Assembly: GCA_023264735.1 (NCBI GenBank)
Contig: JAHFVD010000017.1
Coordinates: 59,461-123,460, forward strand
DNA length: 64,000 nucleotides
Direction of reading: 5' to 3'
Origin: Mycobacterium sp.
GTDB taxonomy: Bacteria; Actinomycetota; Actinomycetes; Mycobacteriales; Mycobacteriaceae
Shown here: positions 28,084 to 36,468 of the stretch, in pieces
Position numbering within the stretch: the first letter of the stretch is position 1
Layout of the letters: the number at the start of each line of letters is the position of its first letter
Notes under the pieces: model-generated
What the model was told of the DNA's origin: nothing
The model's database searches: none
What the model saw: the letters and a program-made list of their open reading frames with translations, nothing else
Made by a program: the position numbers and the translations under genes

Positions 28084-29301
28084 GTGCTCCCGGAGCCACC
28101 TCCATCGGTGCCCGCCGAATCGGGCGTTTGGCGCTTTGACGACTTCGTGCTGGACACCCCCAATTACGAACTGCGTTCCGGCGATGCGGTGGTCCGGGTC
28201 GAACCGCAGGTTTTCGACGTCATGGCACAACTGGTCGCCAACCACGAGCGGGTGGTCACCAAAGAGGAACTGTTCGATTCGGTATGGGGCGGCAAGTTCG
28301 TCGGTGAGGCCGCGCTGACCAGCCGGATCAAGGCCGCCCGCCGCGCACTCGGTGACGACGGGGAGTCGCAGCGCTACATCCGGACCGTGCGAGGTCGTGG
28401 CTACCGCTTCGTCGGGACCGTGCTGACGGCGGAGCCGGCCGCGCCCGTGATCGCTGCTGCGCCACCCCAGCACATCTCGTTCTGCCGGGCGGGCGACGGG
28501 GTGCGCCTGGCCTACGCGACCGCAGGCGAGGGGCCGCCGCTGGTGCGGGCCGCGAACTGGATGACGCATCTGGCCTACGACATCGAAAGCCCGGTGTGGC
28601 GGCACTGGGTCAGCGACTTGTCGGCGGATCACACGTTCATCCGCTACGACGAACGCGGCTGCGGACTTTCGGACTGGGAGGTGGGGGAGTTCACCTTCGA
28701 GGACTGGGTGGCCGACCTCGAGTCCGTAGTCGATGCCGTTGGGCTGCAAAGCTTTCCGCTCCTCGGGGTATCGCAGGGTGGCGCGGTGGCGATCGAGTAC
28801 GCGGCCCGGCATCCGGAAAAGGTGAGCCACCTGGTGCTGTGCAGCGCGTACGCGCGCGGACGCGGAGTACGCGCGGTCAGCCCCGAGGAGCAGCGCGCCG
28901 CGGAACTGGATCTGGATCTGGCGCGGGTCGGCTGGGGCCGCGACGATCCGGCGTTCCGCCAGGTCTTCGCCGCGCAGTTCCTACCCGACGGCAGCCGCTC
29001 GGACTGGGCGGACTTCGATCAGCTTCAGCGGCGCACCACCTCACCGGACAACGCGGTGCGGTTCCTGACGCAGTTCGCGGGCATCGACGTGCGGGAGGCG
29101 GCGCAGCAGGTTCGCTGCCCGACGCTGATCATGCATTCCCGCAATGACCACCGGGTGCCGATGCGCTTCGGTGAGGAGCTCGCCGAGCTGATTTCCGGGT
29201 CCCGACTGGTGGCGCTGGCCAGCAACAATCACCTGCTGACCGCGGCCGAACCGGCCTGGCAGGTGTTCTGCGACGAAGTTCGCCGGTTCCTGGCATCGTG
29301 A
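28084..29301 (+). CDS. Winged-helix DNA-binding domain fused to an alpha/beta hydrolase
   Basis: A 405-residue two-domain protein. Residues 10-115 form an OmpR/PhoB-type winged helix (WRFDDFVLDTPNYELRSGD, NHERVVTKEELFDSVWGG, SRIKAARRALGDDGE, YIRTVRGRGYRFVG). Residues 130-405 form an alpha/beta hydrolase with nucleophile elbow LGVSQGGAVAIEYA, acid in MHSRNDHRVP and His in ASNNHLLT. No membrane helix or receiver domain is seen. The combination suggests a one-component regulator in which a hydrolase fold senses, or acts on, a small molecule. GTG start 6 nt after TAAGAT. Confidence 0.87.
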   Translation: MLPEPPPSVPAESGVWRFDDFVLDTPNYELRSGDAVVRVEPQVFDVMAQLVANHERVVTKEELFDSVWGGKFVGEAALTSRIKAARRALGDDGESQRYIRTVRGRGYRFVGTVLTAEPAAPVIAAAPPQHISFCRAGDGVRLAYATAGEGPPLVRAANWMTHLAYDIESPVWRHWVSDLSADHTFIRYDERGCGLSDWEVGEFTFEDWVADLESVVDAVGLQSFPLLGVSQGGAVAIEYAARHPEKVSHLVLCSAYARGRGVRAVSPEEQRAAELDLDLARVGWGRDDPAFRQVFAAQFLPDGSRSDWADFDQLQRRTTSPDNAVRFLTQFAGIDVREAAQQVRCPTLIMHSRNDHRVPMRFGEELAELISGSRLVALASNNHLLTAAEPAWQVFCDEVRRFLAS

Positions 29302-29376
29302 CTCAGACGGTCGATCTCCACCCAATCTCCATGCATTCTCCAAGTACTGGTGCGGTCGGTGCTCGATGCTGGTGAC

Positions 29377-30072
29377 ATGAGAAAACACCTACGCACCCTG
29401 TTGGCCTGCGTGATCGCGACGGTCGCCCTCGGCACCGTCACTGCCTGCTCCGGCGGGTCCGGCACCACCGCGAACTCCACGACACCCTCGTCGAGCGCAG
29501 CGATCGTGAAGGACTTCCCGAAGTCGGCGCATTACATCGCCGATATGCCGATGGCCGACGGCAAGACGATGACCATCGGTGTGGCGGTGGAGGGCGACAA
29601 GATCGCCGCCTATGCCTGCGACGGCAGCAAGGACGAGGCGTGGTTCTTCGGCACTCAGAAGGACGGCGCGCTCGACATCACCTCCAAGTACCAGGACACG
29701 CTGAAGGCGTCGTTCGACGGATCCGCCGTTGTGGGGCAGCTGAACATCAACGACGTCAACTACTCGTTCACCGCGGCCTCGGTGCCGTCGCCGTCGGGCA
29801 TGTACACCGTCGAGGCCAACGGTGTCCGCGCCTCCTGGGTGGTTCGGCCCGATAACACCATCACCGGTGTGCAGTTCAAGAAGTCGAACGATTCCGATAC
29901 CGCCGACCTGGTTCAGGCCAATGAGCAGAAGTTCCGCGACCAGGTGCGTCAACGGCGCCTGTCCCGGCTGCTGCAGCCTGCCCCGGCGCTGGAGTTCGGC
30001 ACCTGGCGCTCGACCGTCAACGGCGTCCCGGTGACAGCGACCCTGGTCAACGGGGACACCCGATTGGGCTGA
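29377..30072 (+). CDS. Putative lipoprotein of unknown function
   Basis: A 231-residue exported protein. The signal peptide MRKHLRTLLACVIATVALG is followed by a lipobox-like VTAC (Cys24) and a Ser/Thr-rich linker. The mature part looks beta-rich (GKTMTIGVAVEGDKIAAYAC, GMYTVEANGVRASWVVRPD) and ends with a short basic segment. No named domain is recognised. The start is the ATG at 29377, chosen because the signal peptide begins there; an in-frame start at 29350 would add nine non-signal residues. It is closed by a strong intrinsic terminator 20 bp downstream. Confidence 0.82.
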   Translation: MRKHLRTLLACVIATVALGTVTACSGGSGTTANSTTPSSSAAIVKDFPKSAHYIADMPMADGKTMTIGVAVEGDKIAAYACDGSKDEAWFFGTQKDGALDITSKYQDTLKASFDGSAVVGQLNINDVNYSFTAASVPSPSGMYTVEANGVRASWVVRPDNTITGVQFKKSNDSDTADLVQANEQKFRDQVRQRRLSRLLQPAPALEFGTWRSTVNGVPVTATLVNGDTRLG

Positions 30073-30091
30073 CGCTGACGCCGGCTAATTA

Positions 30092-30126
30092 GCCCGCCCG
30101 GGACCTCGTCCCGGGCGGGCTTCTTT
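30092..30126 (+). terminator. Rho-independent terminator
   Basis: A perfect 13-bp GC-rich stem (30092-30104 with 30108-30120) and a 3-nt loop, followed by TTCTTT. It separates the lipoprotein gene from the ssu operon promoter. Confidence 0.92.
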
Positions 30127-30172
30127 ATGGTCACCGCGAATCAAACCCTTAACCGAGCGGGTGCGTCGTTCC

Positions 30173-30178
30173 TAGGGT
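30173..30178 (+). promoter_or_regulatory. Candidate -10 of the ssu operon
   Basis: TAGGGT, with transcription expected to start about 7 nt downstream. This leaves an approximately 70-nt leader before ssuC that contains a short reading frame. The -35 is weak. Confidence 0.35.
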
Positions 30179-30207
30179 CGAAGCACGCCGCGCCGTTGCG
30201 GTGTCGC

Positions 30208-30261
30208 ATGCCCATCGCCAGCCACCCACTCACGCGTCACCCAGGGGATTCCACATCGTGA
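30208..30261 (+). CDS. Possible 17-codon leader peptide before ssuC
   Basis: ATG at 30208 opens a frame reading MPIASHPLTRHPGDSTS, whose TGA (30259-30261) overlaps the ssuC GTG (GTGA). Such an arrangement would couple ssuC translation to the short frame. It carries no cysteine run of the kind seen in mycobacterial cysteine-responsive leaders. No ribosome site is obvious. Its coding status is uncertain. Confidence 0.25.
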   Translation: MPIASHPLTRHPGDSTS

Positions 30262-31064
30262 CCACGCCCGCCACGCCGGTCCTACCGGTAGACACTCGCG
30301 CGCCTGCACAGCGCAGGCAGCGGAAGTGGACTCTTCTGCGGTGGGCCTCGCCGGTGGTCTTGCTGGTGCTGTGGCAGGTGGGCAGCGCGCTCGGGCTGAT
30401 CTCCCAGGACGTTCTGCCTGCCCCCTCGCTGATCGCCGAGGCGGGGTTGGAGCTCATCCGCGACGGTCAGCTTGCCGACGCGCTCCAGGTGTCGGGATGG
30501 CGGGTGGTGCAGGGGCTGCTGCTCGGCGGGGTGATCGGGATCGGGCTGGGCACGGCGGTGGGCTTGTCGCGATGGACAGAAGCGACCGTCGACCCACCCA
30601 TGCAGATGCTGCGAGCGTTGCCGCACCTGGGCCTGATCCCGCTGTTCATCCTGTGGTTCGGTATCGGCGAGTTGCCCAAGGTGCTGTTGGTAGCCCTCGG
30701 GGTCAGCTTCCCGCTGTACCTCAATACGTTCTCGGCGATCCGGCAGGTCGACCCGAAGCTGTTCGAAACCGCTGACGTGCTTGGCTTTTCGTTCCGGCAG
30801 CGGTTCACCCACATCATCCTGCCCAGCGCGGCCCCGCAGGTGCTGGTGGGCCTGCGGCAGTCGTTGGCGATCGCCTGGCTGACGTTGATCGTCGCCGAGC
30901 AGATCAACGCCGACAAGGGCATCGGCTACTTGATCAACAACGCCCGCGACTTCCTGCGGATCGACATCATCATCTTCGGCCTAATCGTCTATGCGCTGCT
31001 TGGCATCACGACCGATGCCATCGTGCGCGCCCTGGAAAGTCGAGCACTGAGGTATCGGTCATGA
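30258..31064 (+). CDS. ssuC: Sulfonate ABC transporter permease SsuC
   Basis: A 268-residue inner-membrane permease of the BPD transport family with about six helices. The EAA-type cytoplasmic loop is ADVLGFSFRQRFTHIILPSAAPQVLVGLRQSL. It opens with a short basic cytoplasmic tail. The start is GTG 30258, preceded by AGGGG; a GTG at 30201 in the same frame would add a His/Pro-rich stretch without homology. It is the first gene of ssuC-ssuB-ssuA-ssuD. Confidence 0.9.
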   Translation: MTTPATPVLPVDTRAPAQRRQRKWTLLRWASPVVLLVLWQVGSALGLISQDVLPAPSLIAEAGLELIRDGQLADALQVSGWRVVQGLLLGGVIGIGLGTAVGLSRWTEATVDPPMQMLRALPHLGLIPLFILWFGIGELPKVLLVALGVSFPLYLNTFSAIRQVDPKLFETADVLGFSFRQRFTHIILPSAAPQVLVGLRQSLAIAWLTLIVAEQINADKGIGYLINNARDFLRIDIIIFGLIVYALLGITTDAIVRALESRALRYRS

Positions 31065-31798
31065 CTGTGACGTCCGAACGCACAACCGGGGTGGCTGCCG
31101 AGCTTCGGCACATCGACAAGTGGTACGGCGAGAACCAGGTCCTGCGGGATGTGTCGCTGACCGTCGGCGCCGGCGAGATCGTGGCGCTGGTGGGGCGCAG
31201 CGGCTCAGGTAAATCCACCGTGCTGCGCGTGCTCGCCGGCTTGTCGAACGACCACACCGGTGAGCGCCAGGTGGCCGGTGCGCCCGCGCTGGCGTTCCAG
31301 GAGCCACGGTTGTTCCCCTGGCGCACAGTGCGAACCAACGTCGGGTACGGGCTGACGCGGTCCCGGCTGCCGCGCTCGGAGGTGACGACGCGGGCCGACA
31401 AAGCGCTGGCCGACGTCGGCCTGGCCGATCGTGCCGGTTCGTGGCCACTGACGCTGTCGGGTGGTCAAGCGCAGCGGGTTTCGCTGGCACGGGCCCTGGT
31501 TGGTGAGCCGCAGCTGCTTCTGCTGGACGAACCGTTCGGCGCGTTGGATGCGCTCACCCGGCTCAGCATGCACGCCTTGTTGCTCGAGCTGTGGCAGCGC
31601 CACCATTTCGGGGTCCTGCTGGTCACCCATGATGTGAACGAAGCTGTCGGACTTGCGGATCGGGTGCTGGTCCTGGAGTCCGGCGAAGTGTCCTACCAGA
31701 CTACAATCACCGATCCGCGGCGGCCGCCGGGCAGCTCGTCGACGGCGACCGACAACCACCGCACCGAGTTGCTCCAGCAACTCGGCGTCCAGATCTGA
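31061..31798 (+). CDS. ssuB: Sulfonate ABC transporter ATP-binding protein SsuB
   Basis: A 245-residue ABC ATPase. Walker A is GRSGSGKST (K51), the signature is LTLSGGQAQRVSLARAL, Walker B is LLLLDEPFGALDAL, and the H-loop is VTHDVNEAV. It powers uptake of aliphatic sulfonates through SsuC. ATGA overlap with ssuC. Confidence 0.92.
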   Translation: MTVTSERTTGVAAELRHIDKWYGENQVLRDVSLTVGAGEIVALVGRSGSGKSTVLRVLAGLSNDHTGERQVAGAPALAFQEPRLFPWRTVRTNVGYGLTRSRLPRSEVTTRADKALADVGLADRAGSWPLTLSGGQAQRVSLARALVGEPQLLLLDEPFGALDALTRLSMHALLLELWQRHHFGVLLVTHDVNEAVGLADRVLVLESGEVSYQTTITDPRRPPGSSSTATDNHRTELLQQLGVQI

Positions 31799-31809
31799 CA
31801 GGAGCAACC

Positions 31810-32838
31810 TTGTATCCCAGGGTATTTCGCAGCGTGATGGTCGTGCTGGCCGTATTGGGTCTGCTGCTGACAGGCTGCGTGTCGCGACAGCAGAACACCG
31901 GGGCGTCGCAGGCACCGACGACCGTCCCGTTGAACGAGCTGTCCGGACTCGTGTTGCAGGTCGGCGATCAAAAGGGCGGTACAGAGTCACTGCTCCGTGC
32001 CGCCGGTGCGCTGGACAATCTGCCGTACCAGATCGCGTTCTCCACGTTCACATCTGGGCCGCCGCAGATCGAGGCAGCGACCGCAGGCAAGATCGACTTC
32101 GCGATCACCGGCAACACGCCGCCGATCTTCGGTGCGGCCTCGAACGCGAAAGTGAAGGTGGTTTCGGCCTACAACGGCGGTGGCGTGGGTGACCAGATCA
32201 TCGTTCCCGCCGATTCGCCGATCCAGTCGGTCAGCGATCTGCGGGGCAAGAGCATCCTGGTGGGCAAGGGCAGCTCAGCCCACGGCAACGTGCTCGGTCA
32301 GCTGGACAAGGCGGGACTCACGCCTGCTGATGTGAAACTGGTGTTCCTGCAACCTGCCGATGCGTTTTCGGCGTTCCAGGCCGGCCAGGGCGACGCGTGG
32401 GCGATTTGGGATCCGTTCACCGCGCAGGCCGAGCAGCAGCTGAAGGTCCGTAGCATCGCCCAGGCCAAGGGCGTGACCAACGGGTACTGGTTCGGGGTGG
32501 CCTCGGATGCGGCGCTGGCCGATCCCAAGCGCAACAGCGCGTTGGCCGATCTGCTCGTCAGGTTCGCCAAGGCTGCCAAGTGGGCTCAGGATCATCCCGA
32601 GGAGTGGGCTGAAAAGTACGCTGCTGCAGTCGGATTGGATCCAAAGGCCGCCGAGGTGTCGCAGGGCAGGAGCCTGCGGCTGCCGACGGCACTGAGCGAC
32701 GAGGTGATAGCGTCGGAGCAGAAGATTGCGGATCTGTTCGCCAAGTCGGGTCAGATCCAGTCCGCGCCTGATTTCTCAAAATGGGTGGACCGTCGCTATG
32801 CCAGCGTGCTCGAGCCCGTTCTCATCAGCGCCAACTAA
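31810..32838 (+). CDS. ssuA: Sulfonate-binding lipoprotein SsuA
   Basis: A 342-residue substrate-binding protein anchored as a lipoprotein: signal peptide, then lipobox LLTGC (Cys23). The mature part is of the SsuA/THI5-like periplasmic-binding family (QVGDQKGGTESLLRAAGALD, ATAGKIDFAITGNTPPIFGA, LRGKSILVGKGSSAHG, GDAWAIWDPFTAQAE). TTG start with AGGAG upstream (31800-31804). It captures alkanesulfonates or aryl/alkyl sulfate esters; which of these cannot be told from sequence. Confidence 0.9.
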   Translation: MYPRVFRSVMVVLAVLGLLLTGCVSRQQNTGASQAPTTVPLNELSGLVLQVGDQKGGTESLLRAAGALDNLPYQIAFSTFTSGPPQIEAATAGKIDFAITGNTPPIFGAASNAKVKVVSAYNGGGVGDQIIVPADSPIQSVSDLRGKSILVGKGSSAHGNVLGQLDKAGLTPADVKLVFLQPADAFSAFQAGQGDAWAIWDPFTAQAEQQLKVRSIAQAKGVTNGYWFGVASDAALADPKRNSALADLLVRFAKAAKWAQDHPEEWAEKYAAAVGLDPKAAEVSQGRSLRLPTALSDEVIASEQKIADLFAKSGQIQSAPDFSKWVDRRYASVLEPVLISAN

Positions 32839-32848
32839 GGAGGGCGAC

Positions 32849-33946
32849 TTGCCTGCGAAGTTCTTTTGGTTCCTGCCCACCAATGGTGACAGTCGCTCGA
32901 TCGTGGGGGCGTCGCATGCGTCGGCGCACCACACGATTCCGGACGGGTACCGGGCGCCGACCCGCCGCTACCTGGCCGAGGTGGCCAGGGCCGCTGACGG
33001 GCTCGGCTTCGAAGGGGTACTGACACCGACCGGCACATGGTGCGAGGACGCCTGGTTGACGGCTGCGTCGCTGTTGGCCGAGACGGAGCGACTGAAGTTC
33101 CTGGTGGCGTTCAGGCCCGGCCTGGTGCCGCCGACCCTGGCCGCGCAACAGGCGGCGACGCTACAGCGGTTCTCCGACGGCCGACTGCTGCTCAACGTGG
33201 TCAGCGGCGGCGACGACGTCGAACAGCGGCGATTCGGCGACTGGCTCAGTCACGACGAGCGGTATGCGCGGACCGGCGAGTTCCTGGAGATCGTCAAATC
33301 GGTGTGGGCTCAGGAGTCGTTCGACTTCGACGGCGAGCACTACAAGGTTCGCGACGGCCGGGTGTCGGAGCCGCCGAAGCCCTTGCCGGAGTTCTACTTT
33401 GGCGGCTCCTCTCCCGCAGCCCTGCCGATCGCGGCCGAGCACGTGGATGTGTATCTGACCTGGGGTGAGCCACCGCAGGCGGCGGCGGCCAAGATCAACG
33501 AGGTCCGCAAGCTGGCCGAGGCGCGCGGTCGCAACCTGCGCTTCGGAATTCGGCTGCACACGATCACCCGCGACACGTCGGAGGCGGCGTGGGCGGTGGC
33601 CCAGGAGCTGGTGAACGAGCTGTCCCCGGAGCAGATCGAACAGGCCACGAAGTTGCATTCCAGCTCGGAGTCCGAGGGTCAGCGCCGGATGACCGCACTG
33701 CACGGCGGGCGCATCGACAAGCTGGAGATCTATCCGAACCTGTGGGCCGGCGTCGGTCTGGTTCGCGGGGGAGCGGGTACCGCATTGGTCGGCAGCCACG
33801 AAGAGGTCGCCAACCTGATCTACGAATACCACTCGGTCGGGTTCGACGAGTTCATCCTGTCCGGCTATCCGCATCTGGAAGAGGCCTACTGGTTCGCCGA
33901 GGGTGTCTTCCCGATCCTGCGTGCCAAGGGCGTGCTCGCCGCTTGA
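32849..33946 (+). CDS. ssuD: FMNH2-dependent alkanesulfonate monooxygenase SsuD
   Basis: A 365-residue luciferase-like (LLM class) TIM-barrel enzyme that cleaves alkanesulfonates to aldehyde and sulfite. Marks are KFFWFLPTNGDSRSIVG, LTPTGTWCEDAWLTAASL, FLVAFRPGLVPPTLAAQQAA, LLLNVVSGGDDVEQ and the C-terminal SGYPHLEEAYWFAEGVFP. The start is TTG 32849, preceded by a consensus AAGGAGG; an upstream in-frame ATG overlaps ssuA and lacks homology. No ssuE-type flavin reductase gene is adjacent, so FMNH2 must come from elsewhere. Confidence 0.93.
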   Translation: MPAKFFWFLPTNGDSRSIVGASHASAHHTIPDGYRAPTRRYLAEVARAADGLGFEGVLTPTGTWCEDAWLTAASLLAETERLKFLVAFRPGLVPPTLAAQQAATLQRFSDGRLLLNVVSGGDDVEQRRFGDWLSHDERYARTGEFLEIVKSVWAQESFDFDGEHYKVRDGRVSEPPKPLPEFYFGGSSPAALPIAAEHVDVYLTWGEPPQAAAAKINEVRKLAEARGRNLRFGIRLHTITRDTSEAAWAVAQELVNELSPEQIEQATKLHSSSESEGQRRMTALHGGRIDKLEIYPNLWAGVGLVRGGAGTALVGSHEEVANLIYEYHSVGFDEFILSGYPHLEEAYWFAEGVFPILRAKGVLAA

Positions 33947-33954
33947 GTTGCCTC

Positions 33955-34011
33955 GAGCGTGGGGCCTATCGGTGCCGTTCGGCGATTTCGGCACCGATAC
34001 CCCGCACGCTC
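33955..34011. terminator. Long hairpin between ssuD and kmtR
   Basis: Two 22-nt arms (33955-33976 and 33990-34011) pair through a 7-bp outer stem and a perfect 10-bp inner stem, separated by a 5x5 internal mismatch, with a 13-nt loop. No T-tract follows. It is a likely terminator for the ssu operon, sitting just ahead of the kmtR promoter. Confidence 0.55.
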
Positions 34012-34027
34012 GGCGCCACACATCCGC

Positions 34028-34052
34028 TATTATCTGCGTATGAATGCAGATA
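34028..34052 (+). promoter_or_regulatory. kmtR promoter and autoregulatory operator
   Basis: TATTAT (34028-34033) lies 6 nt before the kmtR ATG at 34040. A perfect inverted repeat TATCTGC-N8-GCAGATA (34031-34037, 34046-34052) overlaps the -10 and the start codon. Binding of an ArsR/SmtB dimer here would block transcription. Confidence 0.65.
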
Positions 34053-34402
34053 GGCAGCTGGCTGACGATCACGCCCTGCTGGTCGTGGAGGTGTTCCGGA
34101 TGTTGGCCGACGCCACCCGGGTACAGCTGCTGTGGGCGCTGATCGACGGTGAACTCAGCGTCAACGATCTGGCTGAATGCGTGGGCAAGCCGTCGCCGTC
34201 GGTGTCGCAGCATCTGGCCAAGCTGCGGATGGCCCGTCTGGTACGCACCCGCCGCGAGGGCACCCAAGTGTTCTACCGGCTGGAGAACGACCACGTCCGT
34301 CAGCTCGTGACCGACGCGGTCTACAACGCCGAGCATGCCGCCGGCGGCACGCCCGCCCATCACCGCGGTGTCCACGAACTGCCGTCACGGGGGACCGCCT
34401 GA
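34040..34402 (+). CDS. kmtR: ArsR/SmtB-family metal sensor KmtR
   Basis: A 120-residue winged-helix repressor. The core (LVVEVFRMLADATRVQLLWA, ECVGKPSPSVSQHLAKLRMA, RLVRTRREGTQVFYRLEN) is close to M. tuberculosis KmtR (Rv0827c), a nickel/cobalt sensor. The candidate metal-binding His/Glu residues of the alpha-5/C-terminal region are kept: NDHVRQLV, NAEHAA and AHHRG. Metal binding should release DNA. It is followed immediately (TGATG) by a cation-diffusion-facilitator gene, the class of target KmtR controls in M. tuberculosis (Rv2025c), although the two genes are apart there. Confidence 0.88.
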   Translation: MNADRQLADDHALLVVEVFRMLADATRVQLLWALIDGELSVNDLAECVGKPSPSVSQHLAKLRMARLVRTRREGTQVFYRLENDHVRQLVTDAVYNAEHAAGGTPAHHRGVHELPSRGTA

Positions 34403-35448
34403 TGGGTCACACGCACGATCACAACGGTGAAAAATACACCGCTGCAGTCACTTTCGGGGAGCGGCATCTCCACGACCACGGTCATCAACATCATGACCAT
34501 CCCACCGGCTTGCGCGGGGCGATCAGGGAGATCTTCGCCCCGCATTCGCATGACGCGGCCGACAGCCTCGACAACGCGCTCGAGTCCAGCGCCGCGGGCA
34601 TCCGCGCGGTCAAGATCAGCCTGGTGGTGCTGAGCATCACCGCGATTGCGCAGATCGTGATCGTCGTCGCATCCGGGTCGATCGCCTTGGCCGCCGACAC
34701 CATCCACAACTTCTCCGATGCGCTGACCGCGGTACCGCTGTGGATCGCGTTTGCGTTGAGCACCAAGGCCGCCACCCGCCGCTACACCTACGGGTTCGGG
34801 CGCGTCGAAGACCTCGCCGGCATGTTCGTCGTTGCGATGATTGCGCTTTCGGCGATCATTGCGGGCTATGAGGCCATCGGACGTCTCATTCACCCCCGAC
34901 CCATCGAACACCTCGGCTGGGTGGCGCTAGCCGGTCTGCTCGGCTTCATCGGCAACGAATGGGTCGCGCTCTACCGAATTCGCGTCGGCCGCCGAATCGG
35001 CTCCGCCGCCTTGGTGGCCGACGGGTTGCACGCCCGCACCGACGGCTTCACCTCCTTGGCGGTGGTCATTGGCGCCGCGGGCGTCTGGCTGGGTTTCCCA
35101 TTGGCGGACCCGATCATCGGGTTGGTCATCACCGTGGCCATCCTGGCGGTACTACGCACCGCGGTCCGGGATGTGTTTCGCCGCTTGATGGATGGCGTAG
35201 ACCCCGCATACATCGACACCGCCGAGACCACGCTGGCGGCACGCCCCGGGGTGCGGTCGGTGCGCAGCGTACGGATGCGGTGGATCGGTCACCGGCTGTA
35301 CGCCGATGCCGAACTCGACATCGACCCGAACCTCACGCTGGCGGAAGCGCACCATATCGCCCACGGCGCCGAACACGATCTCTCTCACGCGATCCCGAAA
35401 CTGGACACCGCCGTCGTGCACGCCTACCCGGCGCACGCGCACAGTTGA
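34402..35448 (+). CDS. Cation-diffusion-facilitator metal exporter (Rv2025c-like)
   Basis: A 348-residue CDF transporter with six membrane helices. Transport-site residues are in DTIHNFSDAL (TM2, HxxxD-like) and DGLHARTDGFTS (TM5, HxxxD). The cytoplasmic N-terminus is His-rich (HTHDH, HLHDHGHQHHDHP) and the C-terminus is the usual ferredoxin-like domain ending in AYPAHAHS. It probably exports nickel or cobalt, given the coupled KmtR repressor. The ATG overlaps the kmtR stop; a longer upstream frame is not used. Cobalt control is relevant because the window also encodes cobalamin synthesis. Confidence 0.9.
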   Translation: MGHTHDHNGEKYTAAVTFGERHLHDHGHQHHDHPTGLRGAIREIFAPHSHDAADSLDNALESSAAGIRAVKISLVVLSITAIAQIVIVVASGSIALAADTIHNFSDALTAVPLWIAFALSTKAATRRYTYGFGRVEDLAGMFVVAMIALSAIIAGYEAIGRLIHPRPIEHLGWVALAGLLGFIGNEWVALYRIRVGRRIGSAALVADGLHARTDGFTSLAVVIGAAGVWLGFPLADPIIGLVITVAILAVLRTAVRDVFRRLMDGVDPAYIDTAETTLAARPGVRSVRSVRMRWIGHRLYADAELDIDPNLTLAEAHHIAHGAEHDLSHAIPKLDTAVVHAYPAHAHS

Positions 35449-35454
35449 TCCGGC

Positions 35455-35460
35455 TAGAGT
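35455..35460 (+). promoter_or_regulatory. -10 element, leaderless promoter
   Basis: TAGAGT, 6 nt, then GTG at 35467. Confidence 0.5.
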
Positions 35461-35466
35461 CCGTCC

Positions 35467-36468
35467 GTGACCGGAACCGGGACCTCGTGCGTGCGGATCG
35501 GAATCTTAGGCGCGGCCCGCATCGCGCCGATGGCGCTCGTCAATCCCGCCAAGAGCAATGCCGAGGTCGTTGTGACCGCGGTGGCGGCACGTGATGCGAC
35601 GCGGGCACGGGCCTTCGCCCACAAGCATGGCATCGCGACGGTGCACGACAGTTATGACCTCCTCGTGGCTGACCCCGACATCGATGCCGTCTACAACCCG
35701 CTGCCCAACGGTCTGCACGGCCGCTGGACGCGCGCAGCATTGGCTGCCGGTAAGCACGTGCTGTGTGAGAAGCCGTTTGCGGCCAACGCCATCGAAGCTC
35801 GCGAAATAGCTGAGCTGGCAGACGAATCGGGACGTGTCGTGATGGAGGCGTTCCATTACCGCTACCACCCGCTGACTCGGCGGATCGAGGACATCATCGC
35901 CTCTGGTGAATTGGGGAAGCTGACGAGAGTGGAAGCGACCCTGTGCTATCCACTTCCGATGTTCTCCGACATCCGCTACGACTACGCACTGGCCGGCGGC
36001 GCGACGATGGATGCTGGTTGCTATACCGTCGACATGGTCCGGACCTTTGGCGGCGATACGCCGGAAGTTGTTTCGGCACAGGCGAAACTGCACGACGCGC
36101 GGGTCGATCGGGCGATGACTGCGGAGCTACGCTTCCCGAGCGGGCACACCGGCCGGTTGCGTTGCTCGATGTGGTCGACGGACGTGCTGCGCATGAGCGC
36201 GCGGGTGACCGGCGAGCGCGGACAGCTGCACGCGATCAATCCGCAGATGCCACAACTGGGACACTGGCTCTCGGTCCGATCCGAGAGCGGCAGGCGGACC
36301 GAACGATTCGGCCGCCGCACGTCCTACGCGTACCAGCTGGACGCTTTCGCGGCTGCAGTGCTGCGCAACGAACCGGTCAAAACCGGGCCCAGGGACGCCA
36401 TCGAGAACATGACCGTGGTCGACGCCATTTACCGCGCGGCGGGCCTCCCGCTGCGTCGGCCGACCTAG
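35467..36468 (+). CDS. Gfo/Idh/MocA-family oxidoreductase
   Basis: A 333-residue NAD(P)-dependent sugar or sugar-alcohol oxidoreductase. The N-terminal Rossmann motif is RIGILGAARIAPMALV; the family motif GKHVLCEKPFAANAIEARE carries the catalytic Lys. VMEAFHYRYHPLT and GGATMDAGCYTVDMVR follow in the substrate domain. Substrate unknown. GTG start, probably leaderless. Its stop (TAG at 36466-36468) overlaps that of convergent lppI. Confidence 0.9.
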   Translation: MTGTGTSCVRIGILGAARIAPMALVNPAKSNAEVVVTAVAARDATRARAFAHKHGIATVHDSYDLLVADPDIDAVYNPLPNGLHGRWTRAALAAGKHVLCEKPFAANAIEAREIAELADESGRVVMEAFHYRYHPLTRRIEDIIASGELGKLTRVEATLCYPLPMFSDIRYDYALAGGATMDAGCYTVDMVRTFGGDTPEVVSAQAKLHDARVDRAMTAELRFPSGHTGRLRCSMWSTDVLRMSARVTGERGQLHAINPQMPQLGHWLSVRSESGRRTERFGRRTSYAYQLDAFAAAVLRNEPVKTGPRDAIENMTVVDAIYRAAGLPLRRPT

